Below, in pieces: positions 53,252-63,057 of a stretch of DNA of 64,000 bases. The notes beneath the pieces are model-generated. The model ran no database searches and was not told the DNA's origin. It worked only from the letters and a program-made list of their open reading frames with translations. The stretch lies in contig OKRB01000001.1 of assembly GCA_900290245.1 (NCBI GenBank), forward strand, positions 1 to 64,000, read 5' to 3'. Position 1 is the first letter of the stretch; every line of letters begins with the position of its first letter. Source of the stretch: Candidatus Sulfuritelmatomonas gaucii (GTDB lineage Bacteria > Acidobacteriota > Terriglobia > Terriglobales > Acidobacteriaceae). Made by a program: the position numbers and the translations under genes.

Positions 53252-55057
53252 ATGGCCGCGGTGAACGAATCGAAGCACGGTTGGAAGCGATTTGCCGGGC
53301 CAGCGGTGATTCTCCTCGCAGCCTTCGTTGCAATCGTTCCGCAGCTCATTCGCGGCAACTCCTGTGGCCACGACTTCGATGTCCATCTCGTCTCCTGGCT
53401 CGATTGCGTCAACAGTTGGCGTCATGGCATTCCCTATCCACACTGGGCGCCTAGCCCCAATTACGGCGCGGGCGAACCGCGTTTCGTCTACTATCCGCCG
53501 CTCACCTGGATGCTGGGAGCAGCCTTGGGCCTGGTACTTCCGTGGCCAATCGTTCCCATCGCACTCACCTTTCTCACCCTGGCCGGCACCGGCCTGGCCA
53601 CGCGCGCCCTGGCTCTTGAGGCGCTGGACGATACACCAGCCACACTCGCCGGCTGCGCGGCACTCTTTTCCGGCTACGCGCTTTTTACTGCTTATGAACG
53701 GGCTGCCTTCCCCGAGTCCGCCGGCGGTTTCTGGATTCCGCTTCTGCTTCTATATCTGCTGCGCGATCGCAATTCCTCCGCGCCGCTCGTCCGCCGCGCA
53801 TTCGACGGTTCAACAGTTCCGCTCGCACTTGCCGTTGCCGGTTCCTGGCTCTCAAACTTGCCTCTTGGTGTAATCGCCGGATACCTGCTGGCAGGCGGCG
53901 CGCTTTTATGGGCCCTCTTGAATCGAACCTGGGCACCAGTGCTTCGTGCCGCGGTTTCAGGCGCCCTCGGCTTCGGTCTCTCTGCGCTCTTCTTGCTCCC
54001 CGCCGCCTGGGAACGCTCATGGGTCGACTTCCAGCAGGCATCGCAGGACCCCGGCGCCAGAATCGAGGAAAGCTGGCTGTTCAGACACAACGCCAATCCA
54101 ATGCTCGCAGTGCACGACCAGGTCCTGCGCCAGGCCTCCTGGATCGCCGTCTCGATGATTGCTGTTGCCGCCCTCGGTTTGCTTGTGAGCTGGCGACGGG
54201 GCACGCTGCCCATCCCCAAAAACTCCGGCTCCCGCCATTGGTGGATCCCTTTGGCGGCCATTCCCATCGTCGTCCTCTTTCTCCTGTTGCCCATCTCACG
54301 GCCGGTCTGGCTTATGCTCCCCGAGATGCGCTTTCTCCAGTTTCCCTGGCGGTGGCTTGAAGCCGTTGAAGCGCCAATGGGCATTTTCTTCGTTGTGGCG
54401 ATTTGGTCTTCCAGCCGCCGCGCTCGCATCATAGCCGTTGCCGCATGTAGCGCGGCTTTCCTGGCAGCGACGGTCTTTGCGGGCACCCATTTTTTCCTGG
54501 TCTGCTACCCCGAAGACACTGTGGCTTCCGTGCTGGTCGATTACCGCGTCGACCCGGGATTTGAAGGACTGAATGAGTACGAACCACCCGGATCAGATAA
54601 CTCGACCATAGCTTCCGGCCTTCCCGATGCCTGCCTCGTGACCGATCCAGCCGACGTTCTCGGTAAGCCGGATCCCGACGATCCCGACTCTAACCCTACC
54701 TGGAGTGCGGATCAGGGTAGTTGTCAGGCTACGTTCGCGGGCGTTGATGCCGGGCGCGGCAACCCCGAGCACAGGGCTTTTCGCGCCACCGTCCCCCATC
54801 CCGGTTACCTGGTCCTGCGGCTCCTCAGATTTCCCGCGTGGCGCATTCGCTTGAACGGCCAGCCCATCACTGATTTGTCCAAACGGGAAGACGGCCTCGT
54901 CGTCGTACCCGTTCCGGAAGGTTCAGTCAATCTCACCGTCGACTGGACAACTACACCCGATGTGGTTTGCAGTCGCTGGGTAATCGCCTTGAGTGTGTTG
55001 CTGCTCGCGGCACTATGGTGGTTGGAACTCAGGTACAGGCATTCTCGTCTAAGATGA
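53252..55057 (+). CDS. Polytopic membrane protein, GT-C-like
   Basis: 601 residues with about ten hydrophobic segments to residue ~420, then a soluble C-terminal beta domain and one last membrane helix. The first luminal loop, CGHDFDVHLVSWLDC and PNYGAGEPRFVYYPPLTWML, has the acidic residues and the YPP motif seen in bacterial membrane proteins related to GT-C glycosyltransferases, including those labelled 6-pyruvoyl-tetrahydropterin synthase-related membrane domain. The stop overlaps the ispA ATG (ATGA), hinting at use of polyprenyl-phosphate sugars, which is inference only. Confidence 0.65.
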   Translation: MAAVNESKHGWKRFAGPAVILLAAFVAIVPQLIRGNSCGHDFDVHLVSWLDCVNSWRHGIPYPHWAPSPNYGAGEPRFVYYPPLTWMLGAALGLVLPWPIVPIALTFLTLAGTGLATRALALEALDDTPATLAGCAALFSGYALFTAYERAAFPESAGGFWIPLLLLYLLRDRNSSAPLVRRAFDGSTVPLALAVAGSWLSNLPLGVIAGYLLAGGALLWALLNRTWAPVLRAAVSGALGFGLSALFLLPAAWERSWVDFQQASQDPGARIEESWLFRHNANPMLAVHDQVLRQASWIAVSMIAVAALGLLVSWRRGTLPIPKNSGSRHWWIPLAAIPIVVLFLLLPISRPVWLMLPEMRFLQFPWRWLEAVEAPMGIFFVVAIWSSSRRARIIAVAACSAAFLAATVFAGTHFFLVCYPEDTVASVLVDYRVDPGFEGLNEYEPPGSDNSTIASGLPDACLVTDPADVLGKPDPDDPDSNPTWSADQGSCQATFAGVDAGRGNPEHRAFRATVPHPGYLVLRLLRFPAWRIRLNGQPITDLSKREDGLVVVPVPEGSVNLTVDWTTTPDVVCSRWVIALSVLLLAALWWLELRYRHSRLR

Positions 55058-55953
55058 TTGAAATGCCTGCGGACGTGAAATTGCTGCTTCAGGAAGGCGC
55101 CGAGTTGACTGATCAGGCGCTGGAGTCGCTAATTCCGTCTGCGGACACGGTTCCTGCGTCGATTCACGGCGCCATGCGCCACTCCGTTTTTGCCGGCGGC
55201 AAGCGGCTCAGGCCGGTTCTGGCCATGCAGGCGGGCGTCACCATCGCAGGCACCCTGCCCAGGGGAATCGAGCGGCTCGGTGCTGCGATCGAGATGCTCC
55301 ACACCTACTCACTCATCCACGACGATCTACCCGCTCTCGACAACGACGACCTGCGCCGAGGCAAGCCCACCTGCCACGTAGCTTTCGGCGAGGCGATTGC
55401 CATTCTTGCCGGCGATGCGCTGCAAACTAGAGCCTTCGAAGTGTTGGCCGGTCTCGAGTGTCCGGCCGCCGCCACCGTGCAGATCATCAGCCTGATCAGC
55501 AATGCCGTAGGCACCTTGGACGGCATGATCGGTGGCCAGGTGCTTGATCTTGAGAGCGAGCATTTGAAACCTACACCGGAACTCGTCGAGGCCATCCATC
55601 GCGCCAAGACCGGTGCATTGATCCGGGTGAGCGTTGTAACCGGCGGCATTTTTGGCGGCGCGACAGCAGACGATGTCGCACGCCTTGACCGCTTCGGACG
55701 CAAAGCCGGTCTCGCATTCCAGATTGTTGATGACGTGCTCGACATGACAGTCGACTCGGCGCAATTGGGCAAGACGGCGGGCAAGGATCAGGCCACTGAG
55801 AAAGCCACCTGGCCCGCAGTCTACGGAATTGACCAGAGCCGGCGCGACGCGGCGCAATTAATCGAAGAGGCGTTCGCCGCGCTCGCGCCGTATGGCAGTC
55901 GCGCCGAAGGTCTTAAAGCCGTCGCCCGGTACCTGGTCGAACGGAAGAACTAA
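55054..55953 (+). CDS. ispA: Short-chain polyprenyl diphosphate synthase (farnesyl diphosphate synthase type)
   Basis: Condenses IPP with DMAPP/GPP to FPP. 299 residues. First Asp-rich motif HDDLPALDNDDLRRGKPTCH, with D90, D91 and D96, is almost identical to that of IspA proteins; the second is FQIVDDVLDMT near residue 230. GGKRLRPVL (residues 48-56) binds IPP. Two insert residues in the first motif mark the bacterial short-chain (type II) FPP synthases. The ATG was placed at 55054, overlapping the upstream stop as ATGA; ATG three codons on is the alternative. Confidence 0.92.
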   Translation: MIEMPADVKLLLQEGAELTDQALESLIPSADTVPASIHGAMRHSVFAGGKRLRPVLAMQAGVTIAGTLPRGIERLGAAIEMLHTYSLIHDDLPALDNDDLRRGKPTCHVAFGEAIAILAGDALQTRAFEVLAGLECPAAATVQIISLISNAVGTLDGMIGGQVLDLESEHLKPTPELVEAIHRAKTGALIRVSVVTGGIFGGATADDVARLDRFGRKAGLAFQIVDDVLDMTVDSAQLGKTAGKDQATEKATWPAVYGIDQSRRDAAQLIEEAFAALAPYGSRAEGLKAVARYLVERKN

Positions 55954-56003
55954 GAGGGCATATCCGGGAGCGGGTACGGAGAGCGCGATTCGATCGTTGC
56001 TTG

Positions 56004-56339
56004 CTACTTCCCGAAAGCACGGCGAAGATTTTGGCCCTGGGCGGAGAGATCCTCGACTGCATTCTGCGCACGGCCGAGCACTTCATCGATCCGTTCAAGG
56101 TAACCGGGAAGAGCATTCCACCAGGCACATAAAGAATCCTGCTGGTCGATCAATGCCAGGGCGGTGCCGGTCACTGCGGTCAGCAGGCCTGCACGCCGAT
56201 TTCCAGTAATCAGCAGCGCTCCGCTTGCAGCCAGAGTGCTTGCAGCCGCAATCCTGATCCAATTTGCGGACTTCTCATTGTCAGCGGGCGTTGCGCCTAC
56301 TGAATCCTTTGCCCCTTTGGTGAGCGGCACAACTACCAT
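56004..56339 (-). CDS. Small hydrophobic hypothetical protein
   Basis: 111 residues. Start at 56339 chosen for the strong AAGGAGG upstream; a longer frame exists. Polar first 30 residues, then two short hydrophobic stretches (IAAASTLAASGALLI and AGLLTAVTGTALALI), then an amphipathic C-terminal helix (LERIDEVLGRAQNAVEDLSA). No family recognised; could be a small membrane-associated protein. Confidence 0.65.
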   Translation of the reverse strand: MVVVPLTKGAKDSVGATPADNEKSANWIRIAAASTLAASGALLITGNRRAGLLTAVTGTALALIDQQDSLCAWWNALPGYLERIDEVLGRAQNAVEDLSAQGQNLRRAFGK

Positions 56340-56481
56340 AACCCCTCCTTCAGCATTCGATGCCAAAGCCCGGCAGCGTGGGAAGCAGATTGCGTACAAA
56401 GTATGTCTCACATGCGAGTTTCAATTTGATTCTTCCTACATGATCGTCGCCAAAGCCGGCCCTCGCGAGCCGCTGATCATC

Positions 56482-56790
56482 CTAATCCAGATCGATTTCG
56501 CGTAGCGGCTTGCCTTCGGGGGCATCTTTCGCCTTTCGCATCGCCTCTTCGAATTTCTTTTGCAGCAAGTCGGCCTTGTTCTTCTCCGCGTCAACACTCT
56601 GGCGGAAGATGGACTCCGTACGCTCACCATGCTCGCGCATCGCCTTGGCCGCCGTCTCCAGGTCTTCAAACATCCGCTTTCGCGGCGCGGAGGTATGACT
56701 GACCAGGACACCAGTTGCTGCATCGATCTTGAGCATTGCCCCGCAATCCGGACAAGCCACTTCAAACGTCTTTTCCTTGTTCTTAGTCAT
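56482..56790 (-). CDS. Small zinc-ribbon/coiled-coil protein
   Basis: 102 residues. CPDCGAML at residues 13-20 is half a zinc ribbon (one CxxC only), followed by IDAATGVLVSH and a charged coiled coil from about residue 37 to 90 (ETAAKAMREHGERTESIFRQ). Function unknown. Start at ATG 56790; a TTG two codons earlier is possible. TACAAT at 56802-56807 lies 11 nt upstream. On the same strand as the preceding small gene. Confidence 0.7.
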   Translation of the reverse strand: MTKNKEKTFEVACPDCGAMLKIDAATGVLVSHTSAPRKRMFEDLETAAKAMREHGERTESIFRQSVDAEKNKADLLQKKFEEAMRKAKDAPEGKPLREIDLD

Positions 56791-56998
56791 TTCCAACTAA
56801 AATTGTATGCGCTGCGGCCGGTTTTCGCACGCAAGCGCACGATCCGCCCTCTCGCCACGTGCCAAACTCTTTCCCTGGTTCTGATTGACACGGGTGCGCC
56901 CCCGAGGAAAAGATGAATGCGCTGGACGTTTGCCGCCGGCGTGCGCCTCAATGGCGATTGATCTCCGGCGAACCCAATCTCCTTTCAGGAAGAATCAA

Positions 56999-58102
56999 AT
57001 GCGGCTGAAACGATCGCTTCCCTTGCTTGGAACTTCGGCGTTGCTCTTTGCTTGTGTCTTCATGGCAGCCGGCAAGACGCCGGGCCCAACCTCTGATCCC
57101 ACTGCAGAGGGCGCCCTCAGTTCGACGCCGCTGAAGGTCGACCGCCTCGATCCCTCGATCAACAGCATCATTCCGGCCGGCGCCATGCTCGAACGCATCG
57201 CCACGGGATTCACTTGGGTCGAAGGCCCGGTTTGGGACCGCGGCAGCTTGTTCTTTGCGGAAATTCCGTCGAACAGCATTCGGCGGTGGACGCCGGGCAA
57301 AGGCGTCAGCATCTTTCTTCAGCCCAGCGGCTATAAGGGCTCCGCTCCGTATGGCGGTAAGGAATCAGGCTCGAACGGCATGACGCTCGACACGCGCGGC
57401 CGGTTGACCGTCGCGGGCCACGCGCAGCGCGATGTGTTTCGCTTCGAATCGCTCGACGCCAAAGGGCCAATCACTATCCTTGCCGACAGCTACCAGGGCA
57501 AGCGCCTCAACAGCCCCAATGATTTGGTTTATCGCTCTGATGGATCGCTCTACTTCACCGATCCGCCTTACGGACTGCGCACGCAAAACGACTCCGACCC
57601 TGAAAAGCAGCTCAAGGTCAACGGCGTCTACCGCATTCCGCACGCGATTGAGCACAAGCCCGGCGCGTCGCCCGCCAACGCTGATTTGCAGCTCGTCGTC
57701 AACGATCTGCCGCGGCCCAACGGAATCGCATTCTCACCCGATGAAAAATATCTTTACGTTAACAACTCGGAGCCGAAGAGGATCTGGATGCGGTATCGCG
57801 TGAAGTCCGATGGCACGTTGGCCGATCCCAAGTTGCTCTACGATGCAACGGCCGATCCGCGGGTCGGCGGCCCTGACGGCATGAAGGTTGATATGGAGGG
57901 AAACATCTACAGCGCAGGCCCCGGCGGCGTCTGGATCTTTTCACCGGAGGGCAAGCCCCTGGGGACGATCGTGATGCCCGAGCGCACCGCCAATGTGGCT
58001 TGGGCCGGCCCTGATCGCAAGACGCTTTACATCTGCGCAAGCACAAGCATTTATCGCGTGCATCTCAAGATTGCCGGTGAGCCTTTTGTGAAAACCAAGT
58101 AG
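56999..58102 (+). CDS. Secreted SMP-30/gluconolactonase-type beta-propeller
   Basis: 367 residues. N-terminal signal peptide (about 1-24, LLGTSALLFACVFMAAG). A six-bladed beta-propeller with family blocks: GFTWVEGPVWDRGSLFFAEI, LNSPNDLVYRSDGSLYFTDP, LPRPNGIAFSPDEKYLYVNN and GGPDGMKVDMEGNIY. These carry the metal-ligand Glu, Asn and Asp. It likely hydrolyses an aldonolactone in the periplasm. AGGAAG lies 5 nt before the ATG. Near the hexarate locus, so sugar-acid lactone opening is a sensible role, though not demonstrated. Confidence 0.88.
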   Translation: MRLKRSLPLLGTSALLFACVFMAAGKTPGPTSDPTAEGALSSTPLKVDRLDPSINSIIPAGAMLERIATGFTWVEGPVWDRGSLFFAEIPSNSIRRWTPGKGVSIFLQPSGYKGSAPYGGKESGSNGMTLDTRGRLTVAGHAQRDVFRFESLDAKGPITILADSYQGKRLNSPNDLVYRSDGSLYFTDPPYGLRTQNDSDPEKQLKVNGVYRIPHAIEHKPGASPANADLQLVVNDLPRPNGIAFSPDEKYLYVNNSEPKRIWMRYRVKSDGTLADPKLLYDATADPRVGGPDGMKVDMEGNIYSAGPGGVWIFSPEGKPLGTIVMPERTANVAWAGPDRKTLYICASTSIYRVHLKIAGEPFVKTK

Positions 58103-58152
58103 CAGAGTACGTGGCGCCCCGCCGTGGATTCGTCCTGATAAAGCCGAGTCAT

Positions 58153-58764
58153 ATGGATAGATCGAATGGATACGAAGGGATTGCGCCGGAATTTCTGGCT
58201 CGCCGTGGCCGAGGTCGTTCAACCGGCGTGGGCGTGAATGAAGTGCGGAAGTGGGCCAGAGCGCTGCCGCCAGGAGCTGCGGTAATTGATCTGGGCTGTG
58301 GACCCGGTTTTCCAGTAACCGAGGTCCTGGTCGTCGAAGGACTGAATGTCTTTGGTGTGGATGCAGCGCCATCCTTCGTCGAGGCATTCCGGCGCAATCT
58401 CCCGAATACGCCGGTGGTCTGCGAAGCCGTCCAGGATTCGAAGTTCTTTGATCGAACCTTCGACGGGGTCTTGGCATGGGGGCTCATCTTCTTGCTCTCT
58501 GCCGAGGACCAGCAGCGCCTGATCCAAAGGTTCGCCGACATACTGGCGCCGGATGGCCGCCTGCTGTTTACGTCGACTGCAGAACCGCAGGTGTGGAGCG
58601 ATGCGATGACGGGATTGGAATCACGCTCCCTTGGGGCCCCGGAGTACCGCCGCCTGCTCTCTGAAGCGGGCTTTTCCTCAACCGATGAATATGAAGATGT
58701 AGGTCAAAACCATTATTTCGACGCCAAGAAGGGAAGCGTGAGCATCTCGCCCCGGCGCCCCTGA
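58153..58764 (+). CDS. Class I SAM-dependent methyltransferase
   Basis: 203 residues. Motif I VIDLGCGPGFPVTEVL binds SAM; VFGVDAAPSFVEAF is motif post I, FDGVLAWGLIFLL motif II and LAPDGRLLFTS motif III. The pattern fits methyltransferase domain 11/25 proteins acting on small molecules; substrate unknown. ATG 58153 begins the globular domain; a longer frame starts 14 codons earlier. Convergent with garD, whose 3' end is 10 nt away. Confidence 0.85.
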   Translation: MDRSNGYEGIAPEFLARRGRGRSTGVGVNEVRKWARALPPGAAVIDLGCGPGFPVTEVLVVEGLNVFGVDAAPSFVEAFRRNLPNTPVVCEAVQDSKFFDRTFDGVLAWGLIFLLSAEDQQRLIQRFADILAPDGRLLFTSTAEPQVWSDAMTGLESRSLGAPEYRRLLSEAGFSSTDEYEDVGQNHYFDAKKGSVSISPRRP

Positions 58765-58773
58765 CCCCTGTCG

Positions 58774-60318
58774 TCATGTCACCGGGCCCGGATTGAAAAG
58801 CACGAAATCGTTGTGCAATCCACAATGGTCGGCCCAGGTTTTCTTGCGCCCGCTCGCAACCTCAAGAATGAGCCGGAAAATCTCCCACCCTACGTCTTCC
58901 ACCGTCGCCTCGCCCGTCGCAATCGTTCCGGCATTCACGTCGATGAGGTCAGGCCAGCGCGCGGCGAGCCCGCTGTTCGACGCAACTTTGATCACTGGCG
59001 CCATTGCCAGTCCATACGGCGTGCCGCGGCCTGTCGTAAAGATGTGCATATTCATTCCCGCGGCCAATTGCAATGTGCCGCAGATAAAATCGCTGGCCGG
59101 CGTCGCTGCAAACACCAGCCCCTTCCGCGTCACGCGTTCGCCCGGACCGGCGACGCCCATCAGCGCCGTGCTGCCGGCCTTGGCAATCGATCCCATCGCC
59201 TTCTCGACAATGTTGGCCAGCCCGCCCTGCTTGTTGCCGGGTGTGGGATTCGCCGAGCGATCAGCCCCGCCCACGCGCAGATACTCGTCGTACCACGCCA
59301 TCTCGCGGACAAAATCCCGCGCAACCTCCTGCGTGGCCGCCCGCGCCGTCAGCAGATGCGCCGCGTCGCGCACCTCTGTCACCTCTGAAAACATCACCGT
59401 CGCCCCGGCGCGCACCAGCAGGTCAGCGGCAAAGCCTACCGCCGGATTTGCCGTCACACCCGACATCGCGTCCGATCCGCCGCACTGCAATCCGACCACG
59501 AGATCGGCAGCTGGGCACGTCACGCGCCGCCGCTGATTCAGCCGCGCCAGCTTCTTCTCGGCCAGCGCCATAATGTTCGCAACAATCTCGCCAAAGCCCT
59601 CATGCGCTTCCTGCATCACAGCAACGCTTGGCTCTTCCTCAAGAACAGGCAATGCGCCGGCAGGCATCAGCCGCACCGGCTGCATCTTTTCGCAGCCCAG
59701 GCTTACCACCATCAACTCGCCGCCAAAGTTGGCGTGCTGCGCAAGATTACGAAGCGTGCGAATGGGAATCGCCGCTCCCGGCGCATCAATTGCCACTCCG
59801 CACCCGTAGGGGTGTGTGATTGCCACCACATCGTCCACATTGGGATAGCGCGGCAACAACTCAGTCTTCATCCGCTTTACCGCGTAGCCCACAGTCGCGG
59901 CCACACATTGCACGGTCGTGCTGATGCCAAGAATATTTTTCGTCCCGACGGAACCATCGGGATTCCGATAACCCTCGAAGGTGTATCCCCCGAGCGCTGG
60001 CAACGGATTGGGTGTCGCTGTGGCCAGGGGACACGACGCAAGCGGCGGTGCATCGGGCGGCGTCATCAAGCCTTCATGCACCCAACCGCCGCGACGGATG
60101 GCCCTGTTCGCAGTTCCAATCGTCAGGCCATAGCGAACGATCGCATCGCCTTCAGCCAGGTCTGTGAGCGCGACCTTGTGCGCCTCGGGAATCGCGTCTG
60201 CCAGCACAAGCCCGTCAGCAAAACGTGTGCCCGCAGGCAATCCGCCTTCGTTCACCACAACTGCGACATTGTCGCGCTCGTGAACGCGAAGATATCGAGG
60301 CTCGCAGGCCAAGCTCAT
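58774..60318 (-). CDS. garD: Galactarate dehydratase
   Basis: Dehydrates galactarate to 5-dehydro-4-deoxy-glucarate. 514 residues, near-colinear with E. coli GarD. An N-terminal SAF-like domain ([22 protein letters not shown]) is followed by the large UxaA/GarD core with [76 protein letters not shown] and a C-terminal [20 protein letters not shown]. The Cys/His residues in these blocks bind the metal. A -10 TACGAT lies 6 nt before the ATG; the intervening GGAGAG could serve as an SD if transcription comes from gudD upstream. Confidence 0.95.
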   Translation of the reverse strand: MSLACEPRYLRVHERDNVAVVVNEGGLPAGTRFADGLVLADAIPEAHKVALTDLAEGDAIVRYGLTIGTANRAIRRGGWVHEGLMTPPDAPPLASCPLATATPNPLPALGGYTFEGYRNPDGSVGTKNILGISTTVQCVAATVGYAVKRMKTELLPRYPNVDDVVAITHPYGCGVAIDAPGAAIPIRTLRNLAQHANFGGELMVVSLGCEKMQPVRLMPAGALPVLEEEPSVAVMQEAHEGFGEIVANIMALAEKKLARLNQRRRVTCPAADLVVGLQCGGSDAMSGVTANPAVGFAADLLVRAGATVMFSEVTEVRDAAHLLTARAATQEVARDFVREMAWYDEYLRVGGADRSANPTPGNKQGGLANIVEKAMGSIAKAGSTALMGVAGPGERVTRKGLVFAATPASDFICGTLQLAAGMNMHIFTTGRGTPYGLAMAPVIKVASNSGLAARWPDLIDVNAGTIATGEATVEDVGWEIFRLILEVASGRKKTWADHCGLHNDFVLFNPGPVT

Positions 60319-60324
60319 CTCTCC

Positions 60325-60330
60325 ATCGTA
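60325..60330 (-). promoter_or_regulatory. -10 element just upstream of garD
   Basis: TACGAT on the minus strand, 6 nt before the garD ATG, consistent with an internal leaderless promoter in addition to read-through from gudD. Confidence 0.4.
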
Positions 60331-60386
60331 GACCTGTTACTGCGCCCCAGCGTGTTCTCGCGCTTCCTACTCCGTCGCTCTCTGTT

Positions 60387-61763
60387 TCACCGCACCAAGC
60401 ACGGCCGTTTCGGATCGAACTTCCACCCCGGAATGAGAAACTGCATGGCCATCGCATCGTCGCGCGCTCCAAGCCCCTTTGCCTGATACAACTCATGCGC
60501 CCGCTCGATCGCATCCAGATCCAATTCCACGCCCAACCCGGCGCTCTGCGGCACCTCGATCTTGCCTGCCCTGATCTGCAGTGGGTTGCGCGTCAGATGC
60601 TGCCCATCCTGCCAGATCCAGTGCGTATCGACAGCCGTAATCGCGCCCGGCGCAGCGGCTGCTACATGTGTCACCATGGCCAACGAAATATCAAAGTGAT
60701 TATTCGAATGCGATCCCCACATCAACCCATTCTCGCGGCACGTCTGCGCCACCCGTACCGCACCCTGCATCGTCCAGAAGTGTGGATCAGCAAGCGGAAT
60801 GTCCACGGCGTGCAGCGCAATCGCGTGCCTCAGCTCGCGCCAGTCCGTCGCAATCATGTTGGTCGCTGTCGGCAGGCCCGTCGCCTCGCGGAACTCCGCC
60901 ATGATTTCGCGCCCCGAAAACCCGTGCTCCGCGCCGCAGGGATCCTCGGCATACGCCAGAACATCCTGCTTGCCCTTGCACAACGCAACTGCTTCCTTCA
61001 GGCTCCATGCGCCGTTCGGGTCGAGGGTGATGCGCGCGTTGGGGAATCGCTTATGCAGCGACTCCACGATCTTCATCTCTTCCGCACCCGCCAGCACGCC
61101 GCCCTTCAGCTTGAAATCGTTGAACCCGTACTGCGCCTGCGCCGCCTCGGCCAGCCGGACAATTGCATCCGGCGTCAACGCTTCCTCGTCGCGCATGCTA
61201 AACCAGCCGTTCGCATCCTTGGCCGCACGCCGGTAGTCCAGGCCCGTCTTTCTGCTGTCGCCAATGAAGAACATGTAGCCCAGCACTGGCACACTCGCCC
61301 GCTGCTGTCCTTCGCCAAGCAGCGCCGCAACAGGCTTGCCGAGGAACTGCCCAAGCAGATCCAGCAGCGCCGACTCAATCGCAGTCATCGCGTGAATGGT
61401 CACGCGCAAATCGAACGTCTGCTGCCCGCGTCCTGTCGCGTCGCGAGCGCCGAAGTGTTCCTGCACCGCGTTAAGAATCGCATTGAAGTCGAAGGTCTCG
61501 CGCCCCACAACCAACGGCGCCGCTTCTTCCAGAACCTTGCGAATCTTCTCGCCACCTGGGACTTCGCCCACTCCGGTCTTGCCCGCCTCGTCTCTCAGCA
61601 AGACAAGATTGCGCGTGAAATACGGCCCATGCGCGCCGCTCAGGTTGAGCAGCATGCTGTCCCGCCCAGCTACGGGCACCACGCGCATCTCCGTCACACG
61701 CGGCGATTTTCCTATCGGACCGATCCCAACACTGCTTGCCTCGTTCTCTTCCGGTGATTTCAT
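60387..61763 (-). CDS. gudD: Glucarate dehydratase (enolase superfamily)
   Basis: Dehydrates D-glucarate (and L-idarate) to 5-dehydro-4-deoxy-glucarate, the same product as GarD. 458 residues. N-terminal capping domain, then the barrel with [13 protein letters not shown] (KxK catalytic Lys), TLDPNGAW (Asp ligand), AEDPCG (Glu ligand), [13 protein letters not shown], and [17 protein letters not shown] carrying the catalytic His. ATG 61763 chosen as the plausible N-terminus; the open frame extends 64 residues further through the intergenic promoter. GGAGAG lies close to the ATG. Divergent from the mannonate dehydratase-like gene and followed by garD. Confidence 0.94.
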   Translation of the reverse strand: MKSPEENEASSVGIGPIGKSPRVTEMRVVPVAGRDSMLLNLSGAHGPYFTRNLVLLRDEAGKTGVGEVPGGEKIRKVLEEAAPLVVGRETFDFNAILNAVQEHFGARDATGRGQQTFDLRVTIHAMTAIESALLDLLGQFLGKPVAALLGEGQQRASVPVLGYMFFIGDSRKTGLDYRRAAKDANGWFSMRDEEALTPDAIVRLAEAAQAQYGFNDFKLKGGVLAGAEEMKIVESLHKRFPNARITLDPNGAWSLKEAVALCKGKQDVLAYAEDPCGAEHGFSGREIMAEFREATGLPTATNMIATDWRELRHAIALHAVDIPLADPHFWTMQGAVRVAQTCRENGLMWGSHSNNHFDISLAMVTHVAAAAPGAITAVDTHWIWQDGQHLTRNPLQIRAGKIEVPQSAGLGVELDLDAIERAHELYQAKGLGARDDAMAMQFLIPGWKFDPKRPCLVR

Positions 61764-61781
61764 GCCTCTCCGCTGCCGCAC

Positions 61782-61787
61782 ATCATA
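61782..61787 (-). promoter_or_regulatory. Extended -10 promoter of gudD
   Basis: TATGAT preceded by TGC on the minus strand (TGCTATGAT), 18 nt before the gudD ATG. Confidence 0.5.
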
Positions 61788-61825
61788 GCATCGGGAATAT
61801 GTCGCCCTTTGCACGATTGCGTCAC

Positions 61826-61864
61826 CCAACTTTACAGACCCGCGCTCCATCGCATAAAAGTTGG
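61826..61864 (+). promoter_or_regulatory. Candidate promoter-operator of the uxuA-like/MFS operon
   Basis: CCAACTTT (61826-61833) and its exact inverse AAAGTTGG (61857-61864) lie 31 bp apart, about three helical turns. They overlap a possible -35 TTTACA (61831-61836) and -10 CATAAA (61853-61858). A dimeric regulator binding both half-sites could control this operon and perhaps gudD. Confidence 0.45.
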
Positions 61865-61888
61865 AGATCAACGCTCGGGGAGGGAAAC

Positions 61889-62995
61889 ATGAACCGAAGA
61901 GAATTTCTGGCTTCAACCGGCGCGGCGGGAATCGCCGCCGCCACCGCAGCCTCACCGGCGTCTGCCAACGCGTCCCCCGCTTCTCAGCCTGTCCTGATGA
62001 AACTCGGCGACCAGACCGAGCCTACGAACGAGACGCACCTCAAATATCTCGCCCGTTATAGCGTGCGCAACATCTGCGGCTACCCGCAGATCGACGGCGA
62101 CCGGCTCTACGCCACGGTCGACGAGCTCAAGCGCATCGTCGATATGGCCGGTAAATACGGAATCAGCATCGACTGCATCGCGCCGCCGTTCCTTGCCTCT
62201 TCCTATATCGACACGGAAAAGCATCCCGCCATCATGCTCGCTGAAAGCCCCGAGCGCGACCGCGACATCGAGCAACTGCAAACGCTCATCCGCAACTGTG
62301 CGCAGGCCGGAATCCCGTCGATCAAATACAACATGAGCATCCTTGGCGTGCTGCGTACCGGCCGCGTGCCCGGCCGCGGCGACGCGCTCTACCACCAATG
62401 GAAGCTCTCTGAAGCGCATCCGAAAACTCCGCTCACTCGCGCGGGGGTCGTCAACGCCGACGCCTTCTGGGAGCGCATCACCTACTTCCTTGATCGCGTC
62501 ATTCCCGTTGCCAACGAGTGCAAGATCCGCATGGCCTGCCATCCGCAAGATCCCGGCGTACCGCCCGAAGGCTACCAGGGAGTGAACCGCGTGCTCGGCA
62601 CGATCGATGGACTCAAGAAGTTCATCACCATCCAGGAGAGCCCCTGGCACGGCCTCAATTTTTGCCAGGGAACGATCTCGGAGGACCTCGATGATCCGGG
62701 CACGCAGATCTTCGACGTCATCCGTTACTTTGGCAATCGCAAGAAAATCTTCAACGTCCATTTCCGCAACATTCGCGGCCATCGTGACGACTTCATTGAA
62801 GTCTTTCCCGACGAAGGCGACGTCGATTTCGTCAAAGCCATCCGCGTCTACAAAGAAATCGGCTACCCGTATATGCTCATGCCCGATCATGTACCGCTCG
62901 CCGCAGACAACGCCGACCCCGGTTCACTGCAATCCTTCGCCTTCTGCTACGGCTACATTCGCGCGCTTATTCAGGCGGTCAGCGAAGAAGCCTGA
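61889..62995 (+). CDS. Mannonate dehydratase-family TIM-barrel protein with Tat signal
   Basis: 368 residues. It starts [20 protein letters not shown], a twin-arginine signal with Ala-rich region. The mature part resembles Uxu[50 protein letters not shown] (Mn-ligand His/Asp region), [23 protein letters not shown] and [12 protein letters not shown]. coli UxuA is cytoplasmic and lacks a signal peptide. Export is predicted, though Tat-like starts on such enzymes occur widely in Acidobacteria. GGGGAGGG lies 4-5 nt before the ATG. First gene of an operon with the sugar-acid importer. Confidence 0.82.
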   Translation: MNRREFLASTGAAGIAAATAASPASANASPASQPVLMKLGDQTEPTNETHLKYLARYSVRNICGYPQIDGDRLYATVDELKRIVDMAGKYGISIDCIAPPFLASSYIDTEKHPAIMLAESPERDRDIEQLQTLIRNCAQAGIPSIKYNMSILGVLRTGRVPGRGDALYHQWKLSEAHPKTPLTRAGVVNADAFWERITYFLDRVIPVANECKIRMACHPQDPGVPPEGYQGVNRVLGTIDGLKKFITIQESPWHGLNFCQGTISEDLDDPGTQIFDVIRYFGNRKKIFNVHFRNIRGHRDDFIEVFPDEGDVDFVKAIRVYKEIGYPYMLMPDHVPLAADNADPGSLQSFAFCYGYIRALIQAVSEEA

Positions 62996-63057
62996 GCCGG
63001 CGCCTCGGCATGGTACCGTAAAAACGAAACCGAATCACCGCACGCATCCCCCGCATC

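Noticed and set aside
60225-61757. 510-residue open frame antisense to gudD
   Set aside because: The opposite strand encodes an unmistakable glucarate dehydratase; this frame has no conserved motif.
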